From Astropecten irregularis (lineage: Eukaryota > Echinodermata > Asteroidea > Paxillosida > Astropectinidae): a stretch of DNA of 64,000 nucleotides. The translations under genes were made by a program, and so were the position numbers. Numbering within the stretch: the stretch's first letter is position 1; the number at the start of each line of letters is the position of its first letter. The stretch covers positions 16,442,528-16,506,527 of the forward strand of contig OZ020253.1 of NCBI GenBank assembly GCA_963971285.1, in the 5' to 3' direction. Shown here piece by piece: positions 11,256 through 23,700 of the stretch. The notes below the pieces were generated by a model. The model was not told the DNA's origin and did not search any database. It was given only the letters and a program-made list of their open reading frames with translations.

Positions 11256-11560
11256 CGCGGTTCTAGAGCCCAAATTTTTTTTTTTTTTGGGGGGGGGGGG
11301 GGGGGGGCTAGAAGAGCCATTCTTTTTTTTTGCGGGGGGGGGGGGGGGGGGGCTAGAAGACCCAATATTTTGGGTTCTTCTAACACTCGCTTCTGCTATG
11401 TCTTATAAGTGGTCGAAAAACATGCACATTATAGCCCACACAACGCGTTTTTTATGTAATTTGCGCTTAATAACTGCAAAAATCCAGTATTTTCAAGAAT
11501 TTTTTTTTTCACTTGCATTTTTTTTGGGGGGGGGGGGCAGCCCCCCCGTAGAAGGTCGCG
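11256..11560. mobile_element. Poly-G element interrupting a SINE
   Basis: GGCAGGCGCGGTTCTAGAGC starts it. Three long G runs, CTAGAAGA motifs and a CACTCGCTTCTGCTATGTCT block follow. SINE sequence ends at CGCCTGTAC and resumes at AGAAGGTCGCGGGTTCGAAT. Other copies: 25259-25545 and, inverted, 32274-32455. Confidence 0.75.
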
Positions 11561-12075
11561 GGTTCGAATCCCGCTCCAGTCAATGTTTCTTTGTTCACTT
11601 TTTAATTCAGTCTCACCATTGACATTTTCAGGAAGTCACGGATGATAGGCTTGAAAACTGACCCTCCAAGCTCTTCTCTCAAACCACGCCCACCACCTAC
11701 ATTTTGCTTAAATCAAAACCCCACATGTAGACTGTATGCAGTGGAGACAGTGTTACGATCATTGTGTGAAAGATTATCACCCGTGTGTGTCAGAGTTGAA
11801 ATATTACAATCATAATCTGATTTCATTGCGGTCCGGTCTCGTTGCCTCCATGGGCGCCGAGTACCATGGATGTCTTTATGATACGGACATTAACACGGCT
11901 ATTAAAAGGTGACCATCATTCATACAGAGGTCAATGCAATAAAAGATAAATTACAGCATCTTCTGGTACAGTGACGTAGGCCTAACCGACTTGGCAGATT
12001 TCGGTTGAGCTCTGCACGAACATAAACTTTCCGTTTCGATGGTTTTCAACATTGTTGGCTTATGACTTAATCATG

Positions 12076-12319
12076 CGGCCCAATTCATGAAGCTGCTAAG
12101 CACACAAAAAAACATGCTTAGCACAAAAATGTCTTGCCCAATAAAACAAAACACCATTAAAAATGTAATTTGATATTCATGGTCACTACGAACAACAGCC
12201 AAAGAACAGTCACAAGTGATACACAATGCATAGACATTTTGTTGTTCATCCTGTTTTTATAATGACAGAAATTTCATGGTTAGCCTTTTTTGTGCTAAGC
12301 AGGGCCGTGAAATTGGCCC
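12076..12319. mobile_element. GGGCCAATTT-ended MITE
   Basis: GGCCCAATTCATGAAGCTGC at the left, GTGAAATTGGCCCC at the right, with TTGATATTCATGGTCA inside. Relatives: 3695-3946, 20045-20296, 21416-21656 and 44593-44770 (right end lost). Confidence 0.8.
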
Positions 12320-12380
12320 CTGGTGTTTCACAGTGGCTTATTAATATAATTAGAATTGATTAAGAGCCATATTGAGTATT

Positions 12381-12589
12381 AGGGCGTTTACGAAACGGAG
12401 GTTTAGGCTCAGGCTCAGGCTCAGGCTCAGTGACTCCATGCTGAAAATATATGTTGTGGTTTTTCATTGAAGCTGAAGCTCTGTCTTCCTTTTCAAACCA
12501 TTTTGATTTTGATACCCGTTATTTCAGAATATAATTACGAAATGGAGCCGGATCCCGAGACGGAGCCTGAGCCGTTTCGTAAATGCCCT
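12381..12589. mobile_element. GGCTCA-type foldback MITE
   Basis: Ends GGGCGTTTACGAAACGGAGG and inverse, followed inward by (GGCTCA)n hexamers. The centre contains ATGTTGTGGTTTTTCATTGA. Confidence 0.85.
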
Positions 12590-12599
12590 TAGTATATTA

Positions 12600-14680
12600 A
12601 AGAATTAATTAATTAATGAATTATATGTTATTGCGAGATGATGCATTGTGCGAAGACATAACATCAGCCATCAAATAATTATTAATTACTGTGTAGTGTT
12701 CGATAACAATAACTATTGTTAGACAGAGGTGGGAAGAGTTTTACCAAATCGTTCGAAACATAGCCGAGCTGATTCCAGTAATGATTATTATATAGCAAGT
12801 TGACGAGACAGACGAACTCACGGTATTTTGGCTGTAAAATATGACCCGGGGGATTTGGCGATTATGAATGGAAAAATACAGGCCGAGGCCTAGACAGTTG
12901 TTCACACAAAACAAAACACCAAAAACGACTATGGACGAATTTGTTAAAGAAAAAAATGGTTCTGTGAGTGTATTTTGTTTATGCAAATCTCCAGTGCATG
13001 AAAATAGGTTCAGATTGATTTTTTTCTTTTTAGATTTGGCCATATTTCCCCCAGTTATAGTATATTGTTCCTGTTGAATTGACATTAAATGCAGACAACA
13101 ACCAGATAGTGTACATACCTAATTTAATACGCACTCAGAACTTCAGAGGGATTTTATTGTCGTGTTTACCACATTTTCACCGGGTCCAAACACATGGTTG
13201 AATCATCTTGAGCCATTTGCAGAAAATCTTGTCACTCATTCAGCTCATCTGCCTCTGTGCCTGATTTGTTGTCCGGTGTTTCGTGTTGGTCCAGGCCCAG
13301 TCAACGGGGAACCACACCGCAGACAGTCCATATTTCACCCACTGACTGTCCTGCGAATTACGCTATGCCGTAAATTCACGGCCGTGGGTCCGATGGTGCC
13401 AAACTCAATGCTAACAGGTGATCTGTTCGCTGTCTTCCGACTGGAGATGTCAGTGGGTTTTTTGTGTTTTATTATACCTTTGCGGAGTTGGTTGTTTCGA
13501 TAAAATATTGGAGCACATCGACTTGTACATCTTCAAATCGCGCCAGATACCGGGTTAAGGTGTTAATCCGGTTCTTCTTCTTCAACGATGTTTATTATTG
13601 TATTTTTGTTATTTTGTAAGCTCAATGTTAATGTAAGCTAAATTTTATTAAAACTCTTTTGATTGGTATATTTTCCTATTTACTCGATTTTGTTTTGGTT
13701 AATTGTTTTGGGAAATAACGTTTTTCTTCGAAAAGGTTTCTTTCCTTCGAAAAGTCAAAAAAGTCTTCTTCTTTTGGTAGGCCTACATTGTTTTAGAGCC
13801 ACGCAACTCGAAAACGAAAACAGCATATTATAGGCATATAGCGTGTTATACCGTAAACTCTTTTTTTTTCATCTGCCTTTTAATGTGATGATTCGCTCAC
13901 TTTTCATTCATTGAAGTTGAAAGGAAAAATTTGACATCTGAGTCTTGCTTCGTCCCTCTCTGGTGTATATTCGTGTGATTCGTTACAGATTCGTATAATC
14001 ATGATTCGTGACTACACGAATCCTACCACGATCAGTCGCGATGTCCAAGAATGCCCAACGATCATTGTTACGACTACGATTTGGCGGGAAATCGTGGCCG
14101 AAACTTTGAACAGCTCAAAACATTTGCCACGAATCCGATCGCCGATCGAGAATTAAAAGAACTGAATACGAATAAAAACGAAACAGTTACCATAGCTTCA
14201 CTGAGAACTGGTTATACGATTCTGATACGAGTGCTAAGTTATCAATTCTTGGCATTTCGTGGGATCCGTAGCCTGTATGGGTATCAGAATGTCCCTTTTG
14301 GCTCTATAACCAACCGGAAGTCAAGTCATCGCGATGATATGTTACTAATGCGTATAACTGTTTGTTTACCCACATAATAGCCTCACAAGCACCGAATAGG
14401 AAGCCAGACTAATTTTCCTATAATATTACAGCTCCCTAGGGCAGGGGGGATTTGCTGGTCTTTATATTAAAGAGAGCCAGCTGCAATGTGACATTAATGA
14501 CTTGTTCGTGTCACACAGCGCCTAATAGGCTGCTTGCCAGGATTACTGTTATTCTGCCGAGTTGTATAATAGCCTTGAGAAGAAAAAACGACTTTCGGTT
14601 GACCTCGTGACCTGATACTTTTGTATAGGGGACATCCACATTGAGTCTTAAAAGAGAGAACACAATAATGATTATCGAAC
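12600..14680. other. Intergenic, no element recognised
   Basis: Low-complexity and ordinary sequence. ORFs of up to about 114 codons on both strands show no recognisable motif, signal peptide or splice context. Confidence 0.4.
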
Positions 14681-14683
14681 TAA

Positions 14684-15052
14684 TTAAAGGTAGTTTCATA
14701 CTTTGTTTTTTTTTGTCAAAGAAATACAGATTCATGAGCAGAAATATCAAGAAAGATATAACAACTTCATCTGTGAAATTCCAGTCTCAAATTCGGTGCC
14801 CCAGATGAGAAAACGAAGAAAACGCTTACGACGTTTTAAAATCTAATGAGCTTTGATCTTCCAAAAATGAAAATTGTTGGGTTTTTTTGTTCGTTTTTAC
14901 TCTTTTCTGGATAAATACAACACTATTTTCAGGCAGAACAATTTTAACGGTATGTTTCTAGCATCACCATCTTTATACCCTGTAAGTTATTGGTAAATCT
15001 GTGAAGATATCTGTTTCGGTATGCTTCCAAAGTATGATAATACCTTTAGAGG
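14684..15052. mobile_element. MITE family 1 copy
   Basis: Begins TTAAAGGTAGTTTCATACTT and ends AAAGTATGATAATACCTTTA, upstream of the lipase. Confidence 0.83.
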
Positions 15053-15734
15053 GAGCATATAGGATTTGCAAAAAGGCCTTGTAAATTCTGCATACGCTGC
15101 CTTTAAAGAAGAATGAGTCTGTTCCATAATTTGAAAAAACAACAACACATGCTTTGTTTTCTTGGTCAGAAACAGACCATACCAGCCCCAAAGTCCAAGC
15201 AACCTCGAAGACGTGACGGTCTCTGTATCCCTGGCGCCAAATTCTCGCCAAAACCAGATTTCCCTCCAAATCAAGGTTGTAATTTAATCATCATATGCAT
15301 GCTCAAATTATGAACAATGCAATACAGCTATATACCAGATTATTGCATTATGCAATGGCGGCATTATAATCCAAGGTAATACGGATGGATTTTTGAATGT
15401 GCCGTTGGTTTTGGTAAAATTGGCAATGACAGACGACCAAAGAAACCGCGCCTGGATTTGCGAACATTTTGCCGACGGGAGAGACCGGGTGAGTCTCGCC
15501 TGGCTTCCCCGGCTACACTCACCCACAATGCGGCCGGTTCGGTTTGATGCATTGCACGGCAACTTAGCCCTGTCAGTTACTGAGAGGAAACTGTAAGAGC
15601 GGAAAGCATTTTATTTTCGGTTTGATCGCGTCACACAAGGGGTTGATCAGTTTAACATACCTGGGAATAAATGGTTGGGTTAAGGTTAGGAGGGGGACGG
15701 GGCTGCATTGATAAACACATGCGCCCCATTTCTT

Positions 15735-16136
15735 AAAGGTATAATACATGATTGGTAAAGGTCACAGAAGACTACCAACACTTTGTCTAATCCAACATTT
15801 ACGTACAATACCCAACCTGTGAAAATTTGAGCTCAATCGGACTTCTGAGTCACGAGAAATTAACGAAAACCCGACTAAATTTTTCTTACAAAATATAAAG
15901 AACAGTTTTGATCTTACCCCGAGTTCAAAACTGTTGTTGGTCTTTGTTTTACTAATTTCTTGATAAATACACCATTTCAGGCGTTATGGGTACGGATGGT
16001 AGAAACATACCGTTAAAGTTTAACGGTATGTTTCTACCATATTATGCCCTGAAAGTCATATAGGCCTACGTAAATCTATGAACATTTCTGTTTGGGTACC
16101 GGTATCATACCAATCATGTGGTGTGTACCTTTAAAA
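15735..16136. mobile_element. MITE family 2 copy, inverted, with internal head-to-head joint
   Basis: Begins TTAAAGGTATAATACATGAT. Near 16000-16050 the motif GGTAGAAACATACCGTTAAA is followed at once by its inverse. Confidence 0.8.
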
Positions 16137-16885
16137 AGACAATTTCTGGGCAACCTCCATCACAAACTTCTCCTTTTGGGGGAGCGAGGATGTTTCGATG
16201 TGTGCTTATCTATATTTTGATTTTAGTGATATATGTCTTTTTATCATGCTCATACTCACTTCATAGAAATCTCAACAACCAAATAAAGCTCTGAAAAATA
16301 TCTGTCAATATAATATTACATCCACGTGACGATACCTATTAGCAACCCCTTTTCATTGTTACACGTTGCACGTCACTGACATGCGCAGAAAGTGATTTCT
16401 GATTGGCTGACAAAAGGTACAGATTCCTCCAATCACGACTCGTGTATCAATACCGCATCATGTTTCATAGTCCCGCGTGTCGAATGCACATGATACATGT
16501 ATCAACTCAGGATATGATGTAAAATGTCTTAACAATCTATCCCATTTGCCACTGAGAAGTCTACCGTGTACAATAGACAGATAACCCTAGTTACTCACCG
16601 GACATCGTCTGCTGCGAACAAGGGCTGGATGTTTCAAATTCACGGCGCAGAGAGGAAAGGCATCGCGTACAAATTTCACCGCTGTACTTTCTGCTAGTGC
16701 GACCACCCTAATTGCTTCGCCACATAAGGTATGTACAGTGTTATGATCAAATTTTGATCGTTTGAAATGGATTATTAACCCATTTTCTCAATCACCGGGG
16801 AATAAGAAAGCATTTCGGTATACGAAAACTCCTTAGTGGTTTCATATAACTTCACATGCAGTATTATATAAACAGCAAACTGAGT

Positions 16886-17252
16886 TACAGGTATACAGTA
16901 CGGGATTGGTAACATACCCAAACAGAAATGTTCACAGATTCAGGTATGACTTTCAGTGTATGAAGATGGTGCTGATACCGTGAACATATTTTCGGCTTAA
17001 ATGGTGCATTTATATCCAGAAGTTAGTCTAATAAAACAAAGACCGAAAACAGTTTTGATCTCAGGTTAAGATCAAAACCATTTTTTATGCTTTATAGAAA
17101 AATGGAGTCGGATTTTCGCTGTTACCGGTACTGTATCTCGTGACTCAGATGTCCGATTGACAGGTTTATCATTTCATGTAGGCCTACATGTACATTTTTA
17201 ATCAGACAAAGTGTGGGTGCTGATCTGTGACCTTTATCAATCATGTTTAAGG
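16886..17252. mobile_element. MITE family 2 copy
   Basis: ACAGGTATACAGTACGGGAT at the left and CCTTTATCAATCATGTTTAA at the right. Confidence 0.8.
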
Positions 17253-20044
17253 TCTTAATATTGAAATGATTTTGTTGTATCTGATATCTCTCATAAAAAC
17301 GGTTTCATTCCCTAAATCGTTAATATTTCAACTAGTTTTTTCAAAACACAGTCAATTGCATCCGTAATCGTATAAACCGATTTATTCCAATTGAGATAAT
17401 AATTGTCAATGCATAAATATATAACGATTGGGTTTGATACAATTTATTGAAACAAATATCCTACCTAGTTTGATGTGGCTCAGGATATTTCATGTTCGCG
17501 TATACGGTCAGTCACTATTGCCATAATGCTCCACGATTGCCATGCTATAACACCTTGGGACAAAATGATCAAATTCAACGAATGAGAGGGACATTTTACG
17601 AGATGACAGTGTCCCAGGGGAAATAACCTTATCACCTGAAAGCAAACCGGGACTTATCAGTAGCCTAACTAAGTGTTTTAACAACATAATTTACTGCCAA
17701 TTAAAATATGGAGGATTTAAAACTACACGAACATAATCAATTCTTGATTGGCAATGTTAGTCAAGAAAACTGAAACTCTGGAAATTTCTCTGAAAGTGAA
17801 ACGATATTATTTTAGAGGTTGTACTAAAGGTAGGAAAATGTTTTCATATTTTGGTCCAGTGATCCTAGAACTTGCAGAAGCCGAAGAATATTTTAGCTCA
17901 CCCTTCAGTAAACAAAAATCGTAAAAAGAAATGGAAGTTCAAACCATGCACAATACATCAAGTCAGCGCAATTCTACAAGTTAATTTGATACAGTAACCC
18001 TAACAGTCATCTGTGAAATTTTAAGTTCCACACGGTGCCCACTTTTTGAGAAAAAAAAACAGTGGAAAAAACGCCCACAGTATGTTTTAAAATCTTGTCA
18101 CCGTTATTTTTATCGTTAAAATATGAACATTTTGGTAATTGGTTTTTACTCTTTTCTAGATAAAAACAGCATTTCGGGCAGACTAATTTTAACGGTATGC
18201 CTATGTTTCTAACATCACCATCTTTATACACTGTAATTAAATTCTGTGAAGATTTCTGTTTCGGTATGCAGTTTCCTGAAAGTGAAACTGTGTTTTTTGG
18301 GACATTTTACCACTCTCAGATGCAAGTGATCCGAATCCGCTTGTATATGATAAAATACTAATGTACTCCGATCCGTATAATAAAAACGTGGCCCGGATTA
18401 TCAGGATAGTATTAATACACGAACATCGGTGCTAAAGAGTTGGTTGTGGTTGGAGCATGGAGGTAGAAATTGATGTGTTTATACATTTTGATGGATGTTA
18501 TAGCCTTGCTCAGACACGATGCAGTCGATCCCATGTACCGGATATTGGCAGGTGCTAAAATCTTCACTCTGGATTTGTTCCGATTACACGGTGACAAAGA
18601 CCAGGCTAAAAAGGTCTAAAGTTACCATGTTGATTTGTTTTATTATCATCACCGTCTCTGCGTGTGTGTTGTGTGGTGAACTCAGTACTCGTATGTCGGT
18701 AGAAATAAATGGCGATAAATCCTGGGATTATGCAATTTGGTGATAAATCCTTCTGTGCGACCTTGTGGGCAATGTTTCTGGGAGTTCTATATCATATATG
18801 GCTTAAAAAGAAGCCATTGTTTTGAGGTGACGATAAGTAACCAAACTGAGGTGAACAGCAAACTCAATTCCCTCAGTTCCCATTAGAGGGAGCATATAGG
18901 ATTTGCAAAGATGTGCGTTTTGGCTGAATTTCGTACGTATTAAATCAGAAGTGAAGGTCTTAAACTTCCTGCCAGACATTGACAGACGTTGTTTCATGTA
19001 CCTTTTTACGCTTTGTTCATCTGGATATCAGAAATACGGCAGAAATCATCTTGTCCCCCTCCCCTCCGACTCCTTCATGGTTACACCACGCTTTCGAAAT
19101 GCTACTATTTACTAAATCGTTCGGACGAACGATCTTTTTAAAAGACACTAAATCTTCATTTCTTTGAAAAACCCAGCATCTTATGAACCAAGATTTCCCA
19201 TGGTGACTGTTTGCACTGTTTACAAACTGTTGAGTCCATTTTCTGTCTCAAACTCAATAATTGTTTATGGGGAGGCCTTGTAAATCCTATATGCTGCCTT
19301 TAATGGCCTCATTTCTCGGTTTTGGTTTTGAATTTGTGTCCACATGATTTTCCCACATCATTATGCGTTTTATAATTATCTCACCAATTCTCCGCGTATA
19401 TACTGGACCTCAACGATGGATTGTAATTCAATTATAACCATTCTCGATTTTAAGAAAGTGGCAGATCTCCTTCTTTCTTTTTTGAAACAGTTCTGATTTA
19501 TGACTGGTAAGACATTGCCAGGTAGCCTTGCCTTAATTAAATGCCACGACTGCATGGCGCACAATTAGAGGTAAAACAAATTAAAACCCTCACTTTGGAT
19601 TTTCTTTTATCTTTTAGGTAAGAAAGTATGTTTGGAAGTGAAATTCATACCTTTTTAAGGTAATGGTATTTTTTAAAGACTTGCTTCAAAGTTTCGGCTG
19701 GGCTGCGTTCCTATGGTTTTTATGTGTGTCGATGTTAAAACGAAAAATTGGAAACATGCCCTTAATTGTCCACCTATGACTTGTAGTTGTACATCACTAA
19801 GTTAAAACCACTATTTTCCTCTTGTTGTGTACATATAATGCTGACTTCATTAAATGAAGTTCATTTCAATTTGATCATCAACTGCGAACTTAATGTAGGT
19901 TATACTTGACGAAGTGACAAATACCAGTATAGGCTATGTAATGTTTCCCAGTCGGCTTGATGTTAGTGACAGAAAGCTATTTTGGTTCCAGACGGACAAA
20001 AGACTCTTTCCAAACATTTGAATCAGTCACCGGTGACGGAACCG

Positions 20045-20296
20045 AGGGGCCAATTTCTTAGAGCTGCTTAAGCACCAACATTTGCTTAAGCAGCAAAACA
20101 AATCGGTAAATGAAATCAGTATGCCCTATGCCAGCCAGAACTCCTTGTGAATGTTATGCTTAGTAAAAGCCAAAAGCAGTTAACATCGCATGGAAATTTG
20201 GTTGGTGATCTTATTAATTATGTTGGTTGATCAAGGAATTAAGACTTTTCATGCTTAAGCAAATTTGTGCTTAAGCAGGTCTATACAATTGGCTCT
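20045..20296. mobile_element. GGGCCAATTT-ended MITE upstream of lipase
   Basis: GGGGCCAATTTCTTAGAGCT at the left, CTATACAATTGGCTC at the right. Confidence 0.75.
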
Positions 20297-20656
20297 ATAG
20301 ATCATACTTTAAATTCGGTTTTACGACAGGCGACTTAAAACAGACTCCTTGTACATGTGGTGGACAAGCACTCGCTCATAAACGAATTTGACTGGGTGCG
20401 TGCTGGGTGGGAGGCATGCTCAACTGTGCAGATGTATATCTATTAGGCTATTACTTATCAACATGTAGTGCATGGTTTCCCAGAGATTGACGTGCATTCG
20501 GTCATTATACCAATCTTCTTCCGTAGGTACATATCGACGGGTAAATATCAAGTGATTTAAGGCATTTCAAGTGGCAGGGATCTTGCAGCCGACTGAGTCT
20601 ATTATACTTTCCAGGGATTGTTTAGCCGTGAATCACACCGAGGCAGTATAGCAACG

Positions 20657-20717
20657 ATGAATGCAAGTAAAGTCACCTACCGTCTGTTTCTGGTCATCGT
20701 TATTGGCTTATCGAGCG
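20657..20717 (+). CDS. Lipase exon 1: start and signal peptide
   Basis: ATG in the context GCAACGATGA opens [20 protein letters not shown]. An acceptor-like TTTCCAG about 43 bases upstream suggests that a further 5' noncoding exon exists. Donor GTGAGT. Confidence 0.85.
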
Positions 20718-23700
20718 GTGAGTCTATTTTTTGGCAAATTTATCTTTCTTTTCGCAAGATTAAGATCATTTAGCCACGATTGGAGCGTTTTTAAAGAAGA
20801 AACTTCTCAGGTGCAGTTAAACTTCTGATAAGCCGCCAAGTTGTGGTCTATAAGTATTTTAATTTAGACACTCGTAACAAGACGGAATAATAATATTGTA
20901 ATGTGCTTTTGTCTACATCTGCTGTGATGTTTGTTTGTTTGTTTGTTCATCCCATTCCTTGTATAGCCTCTTTGACGGAAGCTGGAGACGGGGCGTGGCT
21001 CAGTGGGGACTGGGGACTAAAACACTGGCTGACAGAACTGTGCCACTGGGCAGGTAGGTCATTATAGTACTACATCAATTCATTATTGTTCAATTATTGT
21101 TTTGAATTGTTTGTTGATTGGCTCACCTTTTAAGATCTTTTGAATGTGTAGGTCATCATGCATCTATATGGATGACTGCAGGGCTATGATCAGTGGACCT
21201 ATTTTGTGCTACATATTTCGGTTGCTTTGGCTGTCTTCTGAAACGTTTTCTGTAAAAAGCCAAAGCAACACATTTTAGTCGGCCGAAAGTGTGGTACCGT
21301 TCGTCTTTTTTAATCAACTCGAGACATTTGGATAGTTTTGTCCATTGATGTACAGTATTCTAATTTCCTTTATGAAGAACTCGTCAAAGTGCAGTTGGTT
21401 CCACGTATATACCATGGGCCAATTTCATGGAGCATGCTAAACACAAAAATTTGCTTAGCACAAAAATGTCTTGCCCAATAAAATAAAGCACCATTAAAAA
21501 TTTCATTTGATATTCATGGTCAGTGAACAACAGCAAAAGAACAATCACAAGCGATGCGCAACACATGGAAATTTGGTTGTTAACCACGCTCAGTAGCAAG
21601 ACAGAAATGTAATGCTTAGCAATTTTGTGTGCTAAGCAGCACCGTTAAATTGGCCCAATAGCACAAGGTTCGGTCTTAATTCTCCTTTTTTTTTCATCCC
21701 AAGGACTTTGTGAATCCGTTTGCTTTGGGGATCTGGGCTGTTTCTCCGACGAGTTACCGTGTCACAAGGACTTCTTCCCGCCGATGTCTCCGGGCGAGAT
21801 AAGCACGCGATTCACGCTGCACACCAGGAATCTCCGTACTTCACCGGTACCGTTGAATCGGACCGACGAAGAGGGACGCTGGCGGTCAGAATTCAACGGT
21901 GAACGGAGGAGCATTTTCATCATACACGGCTGGGGGGAAATGGACAGCAAGGCCTGGGTGGTGGAACTTAAAGACGCGCTGCTGGACAAGGTAATTTAAT
22001 ACTGAAATGAACTTATGGCTTGCCCTAATCACAGACTGCAGCCATGACGGTCAACGAGTAATCAGTTCTGCGGTGATTTTAGACAAGTGGGGCCCAACAC
22101 TTTAAAGGAAATGAAAAGCACATTTTTGGAAAGAAACTTACCTAAATAGACGTTCGTGGTGTCCTCTTCATAACTACTAGCATTTAGCAAGGTGAAATTT
22201 GTGGAAAGAGGGCAGGACTTTGGTTTTTAAGGGAAATTCTGGGGCAGTGAAAACGGCAACGAAGATGCGACTTTTTTACGGCCGCATGCATGCATGGACG
22301 GCTGCAGACGAGATATTGTCTGGTTGCCGCTCTCATTTTGAGGACTCTTGATTTGTTGGATCAGGGTACCAGACTAATCTAGCCAGACCAGACAAAATGG
22401 CAGACGGGCTGTTTTTTCGCAACAAGTGTTCGCAACAAGCGCGTAGAAAAATTTAGGGGGGAGGGGTTTACACTAAAAATAATGTTGCACAGATGTCTTC
22501 AATCTAGGGTTTTAAGGACTCGGGAACATTAATTTGCTGCAAATATCATTCAGTTGGAGCAGCATAAGCTATAATAAGTTGTTTTCTTTTCCCTGGAGTT
22601 AGGAGGGCGTTTCGATCCTAGCAGGATCTTTATCGAAGGCTAAAATCATTTTAGGATCGAAACGCATCAGGCCCTCCTAACAAATTTCAGATCATTATTT
22701 TGGCTGATGAACAGTTTTCAGCAGTTTATTACTTGTATTGTTTTCTTTTCCTAATAATTTTAGGGCCTCACTTGTCCACAATCACAAGTTTTGTGATGAT
22801 TTTTTAACAAATGCCATTTTTTTAACCTAAAATGATGCAGGACGATGTGAATGTTATCACCGTAGACTGGGAGGAAGGTGCTGATGAATTGAACTATATG
22901 AAGTCAGTGCAGAACATCCGTGTAGTAGGCCGGGAGGTTGCCCGTACCGTGCAGCATCTTAGCATCGTGAAGGACGTGCACCCTGGGATGGTTCATCTCA
23001 TCGGTTATAGTCTGGGTGCACACGCTGCCGGCTACGCAGGCAAAGACACGCCCGGTATTGGACGCATCACGGGTAAGTTAGTAGTCCTCACCAAACTCAT
23101 CGTAACTTACTATCAATCGTAGGACTTATGGTGCATTGCAGCCCTACATGGGGCGTTTACGAAACTGAGGCTTAGGCTCAGGCTCAGCCTATTTCTTACA
23201 TCCATTTTAAAGTGACAGGTAGTATACAATTTGAGGTTTTGGGTACGGTTTCGAAGTACATACTCTGTTTCGTATACAAGAGAACAGAACTTTAACCTCA
23301 GGGAAAATTCACAACCTGTATTTTCAGCGTTTATGACGGAGCCTAAGCCCAAGCCCAAGTCTAATCCATCGTTTTGTAAAGGGCCATAGGATAAGATGGG
23401 TATCCTTCGTAACTCGACTTACGATCGGTCATAGGGCTTCGAGAAATCGACCCTTGGTCACACGGGGTAACCCATCTAGGCAACTGTAGGGTACGTCATA
23501 AAAACGGAAAACTTCAAAAGTGACAGTCAAAGAAAGTTATGTGAACATTTAAGGTTAAATGTACTACATGTATCATACTTTGGTAGCAAAAGTGAATCCT
23601 TTGCCGAAATGCTGTATTTATACTGTATCTTCCTTGATATTTTTGCCCATGAATCTGCATTTCTTTGACAATGAAACAAAGTATCATATTACCTTTAAAT

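Larger units (their letters stand above)
15060..20600. other. Intergenic region upstream of the lipase
   Basis: Besides MITEs, a segment around 16560-16728 has mixed base composition and ends at a donor-like CACATAAG|GTATGT. It could be a 5' noncoding exon of the lipase, whose first coding exon has an acceptor upstream. No coding gene is seen. Confidence 0.35.

Noticed and set aside
13162-13503. A 113-codon plus-strand frame in the intergenic region
   Set aside because: No motif, poor start context, no splice neighbours; left unannotated.
14051-14377. A 108-codon plus-strand frame between mucolipin and lipase
   Set aside because: No recognisable motif, no signal peptide, no splice consensus and no similar sequence in the window; it could occur by chance in this less AT-rich patch.
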